A DNA stretch of 64,000 nt, taken from assembly GCA_947471745.1 (NCBI GenBank), contig CANJKZ010001023.1, forward strand, positions 1,433,501-1,497,500, in the 5' to 3' direction. This stretch comes from Closterium sp. Naga37s-1. Lineage: Eukaryota > Streptophyta > Zygnematophyceae > Desmidiales > Closteriaceae. The notes under the pieces are model-generated. The model saw nothing but the letters and a program-made list of their open reading frames with translations. It had not been told where the DNA came from and ran no database searches. Position numbers and translations under genes: made by a program. Every line of letters starts with the position of its first letter. Within the stretch, counting starts at the first letter, position 1. Shown here in pieces: positions 43,654-54,625 of this stretch.

Positions 43654-45757
43654 TCAGGGCCAAACCTGTCCCCCAAGGCTTGACTTCCACCCAAACTTGC
43701 CCACCCTGGTTTGGTTTGGCCTCGAGTGTTTTGGAGTTCGTTGTGTTTTTTTCACCAGCTCGTCACATTTTTTGCCATTCGTTACCCAATCACGGTAGGT
43801 GAAACCCAACCAAGTGTTAAACGCTCGGAAATCTGAGACGCGAGCTTTAATCGTTATCGCCTTGTGGCGAGCGTTCACTAGCTTGCACAACAGGGGTTGC
43901 GAGAGCAGGGCACGGTCGATCCTCGTGCTCACTTTCTTCCCCTTCGCGTGAAACGTATACTCCCTCTTGCCTGGGTGCATGAAACGGAAGGCTTCCATGA
44001 GAGGAGTACACGCCCAGTAGCTCATCAGATGCCGATTTTCTGCCGCCGAACCCACTCCTGTGGACTTGTCCAGCTCCGGGTTTTCGACCACATTGAAATC
44101 ACCCATCATCAGTTTGGCAGGTCCAGGAGGGTGTCGAGGAACGGGCCGAGACAGTCCCTGTAGAAAGGGGCTCTGTTCTCCGACTGCGCTGGCAGGTACA
44201 CTGCTACTAGAAGCACCACCAAGTCCCCCCATTTTACCACCACTGCTACTAACCTTCCTGAAACGTGCTTATTTTGTTGGAGGTTGAGTGTGTTCCAAGG
44301 AAACGGTGGTGAGGGAGTACTTTGCCCCCAACCCACAGAACGGTGTTGGCTTAGTTCTCACTTTCGAGTGAGTTGCAGGTTGGCGTGGGGTTGAAGAATT
44401 AATTTCGGAAGACCCATCGATTCGGTGCCACATGGCAGCACCAAGAACATTCGAGACTCAAGGAGAATTCGGTTCGGTGAAATTCGAGTGTCTAATTTCA
44501 CCCCTTCAAATGTTACTCGAACATTCGCGAGTGTACCGCGGTTCGAGGTTACTTGTGCAGCTCGATGTTGATTGCATGCTATAAATTGTGTTTGCTTTGT
44601 ATGCATGTCATATACTGATAATCAGAGTTTCCTATACACGGTTCAACTCGACACAAATTCCAGAGAGCATCCTATCCTTCAACCTTGAGCATAGCTTTCA
44701 CGTTAGAGACCACAACTCGCTCGATACTTAGGCGATCGACGCAATTGACGGCTCGTTGGAAAGATAAGACAGAGCTCTAGTGATTAGTACAAATCCCAGT
44801 TCCTGCAAATTAGAGGAGAGTCCTTTACAACATATTGTGTCCGTGAATGACATACCGGGGACAAAGCTCAACACTGCCACCCCCCCCCCCCCCTACAGTG
44901 TCTGTCGGCCCCAGAGCAGCTACCGCCGTTGGTCTTAACTACGTCCTGAAGTTGTGATCCGCTTCAATCCTCGTGTTGGTAAGAATTGCGATATCTGCTT
45001 TCTTTCTTAGCCAGTTCTTGCACTTAATCTGCTTCCCTACGCTGCCAAGCCCGCTGATGTTGAGCTCGCAGAAAAGGATTGAGTTCTTCTTATCCATTAA
45101 ATAACAGGTGGGAAGCCCCATCGCATCCACGGGCGGAAGACCAGTACATGACTCCTGACACTTGTGCGTCGCTGACAACGGCCGCACCACATCGCACAAC
45201 ATCACATCTACCACTACATCGACTACTGCAGCGTCTGATACAGATCTGCCTTTTTCTATCTCTTGAGTAACAGCAGATTGAGTAACAGCAGATTGAGTAA
45301 CAGCAGATATGCACCACCGAGCCAATACGCCCTCCCAGCAGGCTATTTGGTGAACTCCTTACGGAACGTGGACAGGCTGATGGCTCTCTTGCTGGCATGG
45401 GTAGCAGCACCCGGCTTCGCCAGATTGGTCTTGTGCCGGAGCGACGCGGCGTGAGCAGGCGCCTGTTCGAAACTGACGCCCTGCGCCTTGTCGCAAGCTG
45501 CGAACACACACACCCTGTCCTCCCACGACCCCCTTGTGGAGGTGAGAACTATGGCCGGGTCCATGAGAATGTCCTTCGTAAGCGCTGTAACTTTCAGCGA
45601 TGCAGCTGTGGGGAGGGATTTGAGCCCGGATGTCAGCAAAAGCCAGGAAAAATAGTAGGAGCGGTAAAGGCAGGAAAGATAACACACTGATACCGTTTAT
45701 CTCGTGGACCTTCTTGTTAGATAGGGTCCATTTGCCGATGCTGGGTTGACTCTCCAT
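43654..45757 (-). pseudogene. LINE ORF2 endonuclease domain, frameshifted
   Basis: Apurinic-endonuclease blocks in order: ILFCELNISGLGSVGKQIKC and ADIAILTNTRIEAD (45080-44945), VAVVVKWGDLVVLLVAVYLP (44250), LMMGDFNVVENPELDKSTG (44110), EAFRFMHPGKREYTFHAKGK and STRIDRALLSQPL (43960-43880). GDFN and the S-x-RIDR box are the signature motifs of LINE endonucleases. Blocks are in different frames, so the ORF is dead. Confidence 0.8.
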
Positions 45758-45760
45758 AAC

Positions 45761-46843
45761 TTAAGCATTATGATATTGTGTCATGTGCTGTCCCTTGCAG
45801 TAGTCGCAGGTGAGCGCGGGATAATGCACCATCAGCTTCCTCCCGGTGTTCGACAAGTCCGTAACCGCGTGACGCCATGAATCGTCATCGTTTTGGTGCT
45901 CGATCACCAAGCCCCGCACCTTATCAGTGTCCATCCCAGTAGCAGGATCCTGCATTCCGTTAAAACCCACACCCTTGTTAAAAGCGGCTTTCCCTTTCTT
46001 GAGCAGAGTAACCGCCGTCAACATTTTGCGAATCAGCTCAGGGGAGACACTAGCTGGAACTGACTTGAGCAACACCTCCACTACGTCTGGGTTCAGCTGA
46101 TGCTCACGCCTGTAAATCCTGTTCACCAGATGCTACCAGTCAAGCATCAGCGTAACACCTTTTCCCAGCTCGTGCTCGATTGCTCGCATCCAGACGAAAG
46201 CGGCATCACTCGCGTGCTGAAAGGTAACATGGAGTCTGTCGAACATTTTCTTCGACAGCCACGCCGGCAGCAGCTCCTGGTACTTCGTGGTCGTCTGAGC
46301 ATCAGCCGTTGATGAAGCCTTCCAGAAGTCCAGGTGAGCAACAACCGTAGCTTTTAGCTTCAGAACCTCGCTCTCCCACTTGATAGGGATAAGAAGCGTG
46401 ATCGGGAAGCTGAATTGAGTGGTAAGTAGATCAACTGCTGCTGTATCAAAGTCGTCATCGTCATCAGTGTCCCAGCATCCATCGTCATCCGCGTTTTTGC
46501 TGCATCCCGCCTTCTCGCTCGCAGATGACTCAGCCATGTGGTCAGGCAGAAGAGCCGTCGACATGCCCGGCTGTGGATTATGAGTCGCATTCCCTTCCAC
46601 TTCGTTGTCCTTAAGCCCGTTGACCTTCAGAGCAGACAGCCGTTCCTGCAAGGAGATCTTCGCCGCACCAACAAGCAAGTCGGCAGACTTCTTGGGACGA
46701 GCTTGAGGCAAAGCTTGCGCCGAAACCAGCGGGCTCTTCTCAGGAGAATTTTCCGTGCTTGTTAGAGGAGTGGTGTCGTCAGTGTTGTTAACATTTCCTG
46801 TCAACTTCCCCCCTCCCCGTCCGTTGCGTCGTCCGACCGCCAT
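45761..46843 (-). pseudogene. LINE ORF1, gag-like, with one in-frame TAG
   Basis: ATG at 46843 (MAVGRRNGRGG). A Ser/Thr-rich basic start, an acidic Asp run (DDDGCWDTDDDDDFDT), then ITLLIPIKWESEVLKLKATV and FDRLHVTFQHASDAAFVWMR. The frame meets TAG at 46133-46135 and continues open for another 120 codons to TAA at 45761, ending CDYCKGQHMTQYHNA, reminiscent of half a zinc knuckle. Upstream codons to 47272 are open but have no ATG-led homology. The single stop may be a mutation or, less likely, read through. Confidence 0.6.
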
Positions 46844-47960
46844 TGTGCAATGATGAGAGTAGAGGTATAGGCTGGACACGAAGCCTGATAAAAAGCCTCT
46901 CCTGAGCACCAAAATGAATTGACGCCTTGCGTCGCCGTTGCCTTTGTTTTGCGTATAACCTCGTGCTTTGTACGGATCGTATGCCTTTAAGGGACCATTG
47001 TGAAAAATAAAAGACAATCCCTGTGCAGAGGATAAGGAAACTAGCTTGTCTGGCGGAACAAGATCCAAGAACCAATCCGCATTTTGCAACCAGAACCTAG
47101 AACGCCTGGATGAAACCAATAAACCTGATTCCGTGGCTTGAACCTTGGTAGTTCCTGCGACCACGTAAGATTCACCGATGTTCTCTGTATGAACACAAAA
47201 AAGGTATCCTCTTGAAGCGCTGGTCGAACTGAACGTTAAGATTGAGAAAGCCTGCTTTCTTATTCTTATCAATTGGCATCGTTCTCATTACAAATGGGTT
47301 ATTACAACATTTGCATCAACGTTGAACACAAGCTAGTGCAATCGAATAATACTAGCTAAGATGTACCCTATCCAAGTGGCATTAGCAAGGCGGTTTACTC
47401 TGGGGTGGGTGGGGAATGTTGAGTGAGCCGTTTGAAAATCGAGAAACGTGGGTGGAGGGACATGAACTCCAACCCACGGTTTTTGTAGTTGGAGAAGGGC
47501 GTTTAGCGCACTTCGACGATGCCAATTGTGCAGTACAAGCAGCTTCGCTTTCACAATACACAATTTAAAAAAACAAAATGTGTGTTTTAAAATTATAATC
47601 TTTTAAGAAAAGTGCCATCAGGCTGGAAATTGGTCGACATTGGGCGTGCCGAAGTTAAAGCTGAAGCCATGGTGGAGAGCTCGAGCAGTGATATCCCTTT
47701 CACGACACTGTAGCGAGGCTTGAGCTCGAGCAGTGATCAATCTAATGTAGTCATGATGAATTGGGTAGTAATTCTGCTTTCTAGAGTCACGTAGGGAAGA
47801 GTTGTCTGGATTCTGTCTAAGACGAGTAGTAAGAAACTCTGTATCGAGTTACAATTGGTCTCCAGTTCCCGGAGTCTCGACTCGACCCCCAGTGCCGTTT
47901 GACTTGAGTGCTGCGCTGCTACCACCAGTGGTCCAAGAGCTCGTTTCTCAGCAATTTCAC

Positions 47961-50900
47961 ATGGCGGCTTCCACTTCTGGTGCTCTCACGCTTCGCTCTG
48001 CGAGCGGCAGCGGGCTTGGAAGTGTCGCGACATTCGGGAGCAGGTGGAAGAATTCGTTTTGGGGGAATGTCGCGACGTTTGGGAGCGAGAACGTACGAAA
48101 ACCAGACGACTCGATGCGGAGGGTTCTTCAGTGAGAGTTAGAGCTAGAGCCACGAGGAACCGAGAGAACGCGAGAAAGGGAGGCAAGTCGCAGCAGCAGC
48201 AAGGGGAGAAGGGAAATAAGCAGCAGCGCCAGCAGGAGAAGAAGCAGCCGGCGAATCAGGCGCTGACTCATCAACAAAAAATCGCGAATCTTATCCAATT
48301 CTCCCAAGACGAGACCCTCCTGTTCGATCCTCGCTCAGGCGACCCTACATGCACTACCAGCAGCAGCAGCAGCAGCAGCAGCACCCACAGCAATAATATT
48401 TCCAGTAACAGCAGCACAAATGGATTCAGCACCAGAAGTGACAATAACGAAGCCTCGCGCGAGCCAATCAGGTGCATCTACGCCTTCCCGAACGAATACA
48501 CGGTCGGGATCTGCTCGCTCGGATATCAACTGGTGTGGGCGTACCTCTGCTCCCGCGCATCCATCCACGTCACCCGCATGTTCACCGACGCGCACGATCC
48601 CTTCCCTCGAAACCCTAATCTGATCGGATTCTCCTTCTCCTGGGAACTGGATTACGTGAACGTGCTGAACATTCTAGAAGATTTGGGGATTCCGGTGAGA
48701 TCTGAGGAGAGGCTTGAGAGTGGGTCCACGTGTTTCGTGTTCGGAGGGGGCGCGGTTCTCTCGGCCAATCCGGAGCCGTTTGCGGATTTCTTTGATGTGA
48801 TTTTGATGGGCGACGGCGAGGAGCTTCTGGGAAGCTTCGTGGACGCGTTCGAGGCGTGTGTGTCGGGAGGAGGGGGGGTGGAGGGAGCCAGTGGTAGCAG
48901 CAGAAGCAGCAGGCGGTTGGAGATTCTCTCGGCTCTGGCTCAGGTTAGTGGGCGTGTGTGTGGGGAGGAGGGGTGGAGGGAGCCAGTGGTGATGGTGGTA
49001 GCAGAAGCAGAAGGCGGTTGGAAATGCTCTCGGTTCTGGCTCAGGTTAGTGGGAGGGTGGCAGTGGTAATGGTGAGAGCTCCATTAGGAAATTTGGAATC
49101 ACAGCTTATTAGGAAATGCAGCAATTACAGCACATTCGGAATCGCCCCACCACCTCTTTGTCATCCTTGCCCATTCCCTTCTCAAATCCTGCTCTTGTGT
49201 ATTTCCCAAACCTTCAAACCCCCCAAACCCTCAACCCCTGCAACCCCTGCATGAGCCACTGCTCTCCACTGCTCTTCGCCGCTCTCCACTGCTCTCCACC
49301 CACCGCCCCACTCTACCCTCTCTCTCTCACTCGTCCTGCTCCACAACCAACCAATCAGGTGCCAGGGGTGTACGTGCCTCTGCTGTACCGGGTGGAATAC
49401 CACAGATCCACGGGACCCATTGCTGACGTGTCACCCCTGCAACTGCCAGCTGGCAGCACAAATGTCAGCAGCAGCATCAGTACAGGAATGATGCTCCCAG
49501 CAGCTCCTGCAGTGGTGGAGAGGCAGACGTACAGAGGCAAGCAGCTGGCAACGTCCACTGTGGTGTCTCCGCGCATGGCGTGGGAGGGGATATACATGGT
49601 GGAGGTGCGGCGTGATGCTTGTTTTGTTTTGTGCTGTGTGCACCAAGGTGTGTGACATGACTCAAGGAAGGCAAGCAGCTGGCGACGTCCACTGTGGTGT
49701 CGCTCGCCTCGCATGGCGTGGGAGGGGATATACATGGTGGAGGTGCGGCGTGATGCTTGTTTTGTTTTGTGCTGTGTGCACCAAGGTGTGTGACATGACT
49801 CAAGGAAGGCAAGCAGCTGGCGACGTCCACTGTGGTGTCGCTCGCCTCGCATGGCGTGGGAGGGGATATACATGGTGGAGGTGCGGTGCGGCTGCTGTCT
49901 GTTGTGCTTTGGGTGCGAAACAGTGACCTGTGAGTTGACTCAGACGTACCGCAGCAAGCAGCTGGCCACGCTCAACCAAATCCTTTGCCGCTCTCTCCCC
50001 TTCTACCCTCCTCAGGTGGTGCGCAGTTGTCCCGAGGTCTGTCGCTTCTGCCTCACCAGCTACTCCTCTCTGCCCTTCCTTCATCCCATCCTCCTCCCGT
50101 CCCATCACTCACTCTCTCTCACACCCTCTCACTCTCCCCCTCAGGTGGTGCGCAGCTGTCCCGAGGTCTGTCGCTTCTGCCTCGCCAGCTACTCCTCTCT
50201 GCCCTTCCGCCCTGCCGCTCTTGAGGACCACCTCATCCCCGCTATAGAGAGAGGCCTGCAGGTAGGTAGCTACACCACACACCCGCTATAGAGAGACGCT
50301 TACATTTTAGTGGAAATGGGAGACATGGGGAGAGGGCATGGCACAAACAGACAGAAGGGAAGTAAAGGCTTGCTGGTCATGTGTTCTGCCCTGCGGTACT
50401 TTCAGACCACCTCAGAGCCACTATAGAGAGAGGCCTGCAGGTAACTACACCTATACTCGCTAGAGAGTGTGGCTCGCAGGTAACCTTTTATCAGCCATAG
50501 AGAGAGGCTTGCAGGTCAGTGCACCCCATACCCGCCACGCTACAGAGAGAGGCCGGCAGAGAATTACGTGCCATACCTGCTATAAAGCGAGGCTTGCAGG
50601 CCGAAGGTATCTGCACCTTATACACGTTATAGAGAGAGGCCTGTTGGTACTACACCTCATACCCGCTATGAAGCGAGCCCTGCATGAAAGTACACCTCAT
50701 ACTAACCCATGCTAGATTCTCCTCCATGGCGTTGAGGTGCCGTGTCAAGTTTCCCACCCTATCCCCTACACCACACACACATGCACGCCTCTTTCGCAGG
50801 TGACCAACCGCATAGGCCTGCTGGGCGCATCAGTCACACAGCACCCACACTTCGACAGCCTGCTCTCCTACCTGCTGCAGCCGCACATGAAGGACATTCG

Positions 50901-53900
50901 CCTCAGGTGGATCTTACTCCCTGCCTGCCCTTCTCTCCCCTTCTGTACCTGCTGTGCTGTGCAATGCAATTAGGTGCGCCCTGAGTTTCTGTACTTACTT
51001 TGAGCACCCACAGTTTGACAGCTTGCTCTCATACCTGCTGCAGCCGCGCAAGAAGGACATTCGACTCAGGCCTGTCTTGACTTACATTGCATATTCTTTT
51101 CCCATTTCCCTCGTCCCTCGTATTCTCCACACACCACGTCAGCATCGCATCTGTGAAATCAACACAATGACTCCCAAGCTGGCAGCAGCATTGCTTTGCC
51201 TGCCTTACATTGCATACAATCTGCTCAATTCCCTTCCCCCTGTCTTCCCCACACACCAGCATTGCATCGGTGTGCATCAACACAATGACCGCCAAGCTGG
51301 CAGCGGCGTTGCCTTGCCTTTCGTTTCATGCATACCTCTCATTTTCCTCGTCCCTTGCTTGCCTCTCCCCCATGCCAGCATTGCATCAGTGCGCACCAAC
51401 ACAGTGACCGCCAAGCTGGCAGCGGCGTTGGCGCAATCTGGGACTCGGTCGCTGACCATTGCGGTTGAGAGCGGTTCCGAGCGCATGCGGCGCGCGTGGT
51501 GAACAAGAAGGTATGCAGTGCAGTGAACAGGATTGTAGTGCGGTGAGCAGGAATGTAGTGCGGTGAGCAAGAAGGTAGTTAGTGTGGGAGGAAGGGCTAT
51601 ATCTGAGGTGCCTCAAAATTCTCTTTCTCCCCCTAATGTGTGTGTGCCTCGCCTCGCCTCGTCTTCTCACCTCAGCTGGACTCAGCAGACACCATTGCAG
51701 CAGCAGTCAACGAACAAGAGGGGGGTATTTGGTTGGCACCAAGTGATAATATTTCTCTTCTCTCCTCCAACCACCCTCTCCATGTGTGGGGACCTCGCCT
51801 CCCCTCGTCTTCTCACCTCAGCTGGACTCAGCAGACATCGTTGCAGCAGCAGTGAACGCACAGGAGGGCGGCCTGTCGGGGTTGAAGCTCTATGGCATGG
51901 TTGGGCTCCCCAGCGAGGTGAGGTCCGCCTTCTTCTCTTGTTCCATTCACGTCCATCACCCTCTTTTTTTTTTGCTGTATTTACGGTGTAATGAAGCCAG
52001 CACTGTCTCACACTTGGCCGCGCTGACTCGCTCAATTCAACTGTGTCGCCCAGTGAAATCAGTGCTTCTGCCTGCCACATGCGTAGAAAAGTCCATTCAC
52101 GATTGATGCATGATGTGTGTGCTACTGTGCTCAGTGCACACCGTCCCTCTTCTCGTGCATGCCATGCCTGCGTGGCAGACGGATGCTGACGTGGCAGAGA
52201 CAGTGGGCATGATGAGGGAGCTGAGGAGAGCTGCTCCCCGGCTCAAGCTCACCCTCGGATGCTCCACCTTCGTGCCCAAGGTAACATGATGCAAATGCCG
52301 TCGCTTGCCCAATTTCTCCCATTCATACCATTCTTCCACCATCGTCATCCTTTTTTTCTCTAATAATTACCATGCCCTTACCAGGATTGCCTTCTTCCTT
52401 CCATAATGACAATTCTTTCCAAAATTGCTTTCTTGGTTTTATTTCCTTTTGTCCCCCGCCAAGGTATGTCGGCATCACTGCATTGTTTTTCCCTGCCGTA
52501 ATGTTGTATTTTAAAACCCGAGTCCCAAATTGCGAGGCGCGTGGGTCAAGCTTTTAAAACTTGACGGTGAGGAGCTTGTAAACTTGAAAGAAGTTCACTT
52601 GCAATTTGGGACTTTCGAGCTCCTACCACTGGGAAGACACGTTTTTGGCTGTGTGTTGCGAAGATAACGAATTTGACGAAATAGGACCTCTCGCCACACC
52701 CCAAAAAGAAAACTTCCTCCCCGTCAACCATTTAAAACTTGTGCAATTTGGGCCAGCGGCTTTAAGGCAGTTTCAAAACATGCAGTCTTCTACACACCCT
52801 GTTGCCCCTTCGGTAATCATGGTAAATCACATGGGCACAAGGGTAGGTATACAAATGGCTGTGAGCTTGCAGATGTATCATGCTCTCTCCACCCCCTCCA
52901 CTGCCTGTACCTGTAGTTCCCACTCGTGCAGCAGCAGCAGAGATGGCTGGGACTTCTGGAGAAGGAATGAACGAATGGCATCAGAAGGCTTCAATTCAAC
53001 TCACCCCATAACTCCCCCTTTTTCAACCACTTTTGCCAGGCGCACACGCCGTTCCAGTGGCAGCCGGTGCAGCAAGCAGCAGAGGCGCGGCTGAGAGTGC
53101 TCGAGAAGGAGATGCAGAAGGAGGGCGTGGAGTTCCGCCCTGAGAGCTACAAGTGGAGCGTGTGGCAGGTGGGTGGGGAGAATTGAGACTGTGAGGCAGA
53201 AGGTGAGTGGTTTGAGTGTGTGGTGGCAGGTGGGTGCAAGAAGGAATTCTACCTTGGTGCCTAGATCGGGCATATGCGGGTAGTGGGTGTGGAGTTCTGT
53301 CCCGAGGGCTATAAGGGAAGTGTGTGGCTGGCAGGTGAGGGTGGGAGATGGGGGAGTGAGGGGCAGGCGGGGAGTGTGAGGCAGTGATTGGGTTTCAACC
53401 CTGAGTTACTCCGTTTCCCCTCCTCTGTCACCCTCCCTCCCTACCTCCCTCCCTTCCTAATCCCTAATTTTCTTGTCCAATCATTCTCAGGCTGTGCTCT
53501 CAAGAGGCGACCGCCGTCTGTCGAGGCTGCTGCAGAGGGCGCGCGAGTTCGGCGGGTCGCAGGGCAGCTTTGGGCGCGCCTTCAAGGAGATGAAGGGGCA
53601 GGTGCCGCCGCCTGAATATTATGCTTTCAGACTGGTGGGTGTGCGGGCACACATGAGGGGGCAGGGGTGTGCTTCGTGAGGGGGTTTGGGTTGGGGGGGT
53701 TGTGGGTTTTTAGAGTATTGGCGGGTTTGGGGGTTTGGTGGTTCGGGGGGTGACAGGGCTCTACGGCCCTCCGTGTATAGACCATACCTGGTGCGCAACT
53801 GCAGTTTGGCGGGTCGCAGGGCAGCTTTGGGCGCGCGTTCAAGGAGATGAGGGGGCAGGTGCCGCCGCCTGAATACTACGCCTTCAGACTGGTGGTTGTG

Positions 53901-54108
53901 CTTTCTTAGGGGTTAAAACTCGAGTGCTTCGCACGCACGCACGCACACACAGAGAGAACAGACACTGTGAATGTCCTGATGCCATGCATGTCCCCATGTG
54001 TGTGAGCAGGTGGGGGAGAGTGAGGTGCTCCCGTGGGCTCACCTCTCGGGCGCTCTGCCAGTGGACGTGCTCAAGCAGCATGCAGCCGACGCCGCTACAC
54101 ACTTTTGA
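47961..54108 (+). CDS. Radical SAM / B12-binding-like domain protein, plastid-type
   Basis: Exons (first uncertain): frame open from 48044 or earlier to 48943, then 49359-49604, 50145-50261, 50800-50906, 51379-51510, 51822-51917, 52179-52280, 53040-53168, 53491-53634, 54010-54108. N-terminal domain: FPNEYTVGICSLGYQLVWAY, FVFGGGAVLSANPEPFADFF, DVILMGDGEELL. Cluster motif CxxxCxxC is SCPEVCRFC in exon 3, followed by LLGASVTQHPHFDSLLSYLL, LTIAVESGSERM, LKLYGMVGLPSETDADVAET and LKLTLGCSTFVPKAHTPFQW. The family is the YgiQ-like/TIGR03960-type radical SAM set. The ATG at 47961 (MAASTSGALTLRSASG, transit-peptide-like) is in another frame than the body, so a start intron or error remains. Exon 5 has an extra GC near 51491-51495 that breaks ERMRRVVNKK; without it all phases match. 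Confidence 0.85.
48880..49046 (+). repeat. Duplicated 5' splice junction of radical SAM exon 1
   Basis: The exon 1 end (RRLEILSALAQ|GTTAGTGGG at 48943) is repeated about 101 bp downstream (RRLEMLSVLAQ|GTTAGTGGG at 49044), with the same Ser-Arg codons before it. Both donors are intact. Using the second donor would need read-through of an out-of-frame spacer. Confidence 0.8.
49575..49895 (+). repeat. Radical SAM exon 2 donor region in three tandem copies
   Basis: ATGGCGTGGGAGGGGATATA through GTGGAG|GTGCGG occurs at 49575, 49713 and 49851. The first two copies are nearly identical over about 137 bp including the intron start. Each could serve as a 5' splice site. Confidence 0.85.
50016..50700 (+). 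repeat. Copies around radical SAM exon 3: one acceptor copy, about seven donor copies
   Basis: Upstream copy 50016-50080 repeats CTCAG|GTGGTGCGCAG and the codons for the whole CxxxCxxC cluster motif (SCPEVCRFCLTSYSSLPF). Downstream of the true donor (50261) the phrase TATAGAGAGAGGCCTGCAGG recurs in decayed form at about 50425, 50470, 50500, 50545, 50585, 50630 and 50670, spaced 40-60 bp, several retaining CAGGTA or CAGGTC. Confidence 0.85.
51003..51300 (+). repeat. Donor copy of exon 4 and acceptor copies of exon 5 (radical SAM)
   Basis: 51003-51068 repeats the exon 4 end (codons for FDSLLSYLLQP, then KKDIRLR). Two copies of the exon 5 start follow (about 51140-51195 and 51257-51310; codons for SIA/SV-x-NT-MT-KLAAA), each preceded by CACCAG- or GTCAG-like acceptors, before the intact acceptor at 51378. 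Confidence 0.8.
51498..51585 (+). repeat. Exon 5 donor repeated four times
   Basis: GTGAACAAGAAG|GTATGCAG is followed by GTGAACAGGATTGTAGTGC, GTGAGCAGGAATGTAGTGC and GTGAGCAAGAAGGTAGTTAG, units of about 20-25 bp. It is a young minisatellite seeded on a 5' splice site. Confidence 0.75.
51660..51725 (+). repeat. Acceptor-side copy of radical SAM exon 6
   Basis: CTCACCTCAG|CTGGACTCAGC and codons for LDSADTIAAAVNEQEGG lie about 153 bp upstream of the intact exon 6 acceptor (51821), with the same pyrimidine tract CCTCGCCTCGTCTTCTCACC. Confidence 0.85.
53265..53895 (+). repeat. Donor-side copies of radical SAM exons 8 and 9
   Basis: 53275-53340 repeats the end of exon 8 (codons like GVEFCPEGYKGSVWLA then GGTGAGGG). 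53810-53892 repeats the second half of exon 9 (FGGSQGSFGRAFKEM, then GQVPPPEYYAFRL|GTGG) almost perfectly, so exon 9 may have a usable second donor. Confidence 0.8.
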
Positions 54109-54169
54109 GGCGCTCTAAAGCATGCAGCTATGCACTTTGGCCAGGAGTGATGTGATGTGCCGTGTGCAC

Positions 54170-54625
54170 TGTGGCAGCACTTTTCTGGCTCTCACCTCTC
54201 AGGCGCTCTGCCAGTGAAAGTTCTCAAGCACCATGCAGCCGACGCAGCTACGCACTTTGGTCAGGAGTGATGCGCCGTGCCGTGCCATGCTCTGATGTGA
54301 TATGCGCGCAAGTACACTCTCTTCCAGGACGTCTTAGGGCATCTACCTCTCCTCTCAGGCACCTCTGCTCTCAGGCACCTCTCCTCCCAGGCACCTCTCC
54401 TCTCAGGCACCTCTCCTCTCAGGCACCTCTCCTCTCAGGCACCTCTCCTCCCAGGCACCTCTCCTCCCAGGCACCTCTCCTCCCAGGCACCTCTCCTCTC
54501 AGGCACCTCTCCTCCCAGGCACCTCTCCTCCCAGGCACCTCTCCTCTCAGGCACCTCTCCTCCCAGGCAACTCTCCTCTCAGGCACCTCTCCTCTCAGGC
54601 ACTCTGCCAGTGGACGTGCTCAGGC
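54170..54625 (+). repeat. Terminal-exon copies and 16-bp minisatellite, radical SAM 3' end
   Basis: 54185-54260 copies the last exon (CTCACCTCTCAGGCGCTCTG, then codons for PVKVLKHHAADAATHF). 54340-54600 is an array of about 17 units AGGCACCTCTCCTCTC, derived from that CACCTCTCAGGCGCTCT phrase. A third partial copy (GCACTCTGCCAGTGGACGTG) closes the array at 54595. Confidence 0.8.

Larger units (their letters stand above)
43600..47590 (-). mobile_element. LINE (non-LTR retrotransposon), 5' part with ORF1 and endonuclease
   Basis: Order on the minus strand: a 5' region related to the dispersed repeat (47590-46850), ORF1 (46843-45761), then three bases later ORF2 (ATG at 45757) with an apurinic-endonuclease domain, ending near 43650. 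ORF2 is broken by frameshifts and a poly-C tract at 44880. No reverse transcriptase follows; the best candidate for it on the same strand is 32.2-33.4 kb. A 15-bp triplication (TTGAGTAACAGCAGA) at 45260-45305 has damaged ORF2. Confidence 0.8.
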
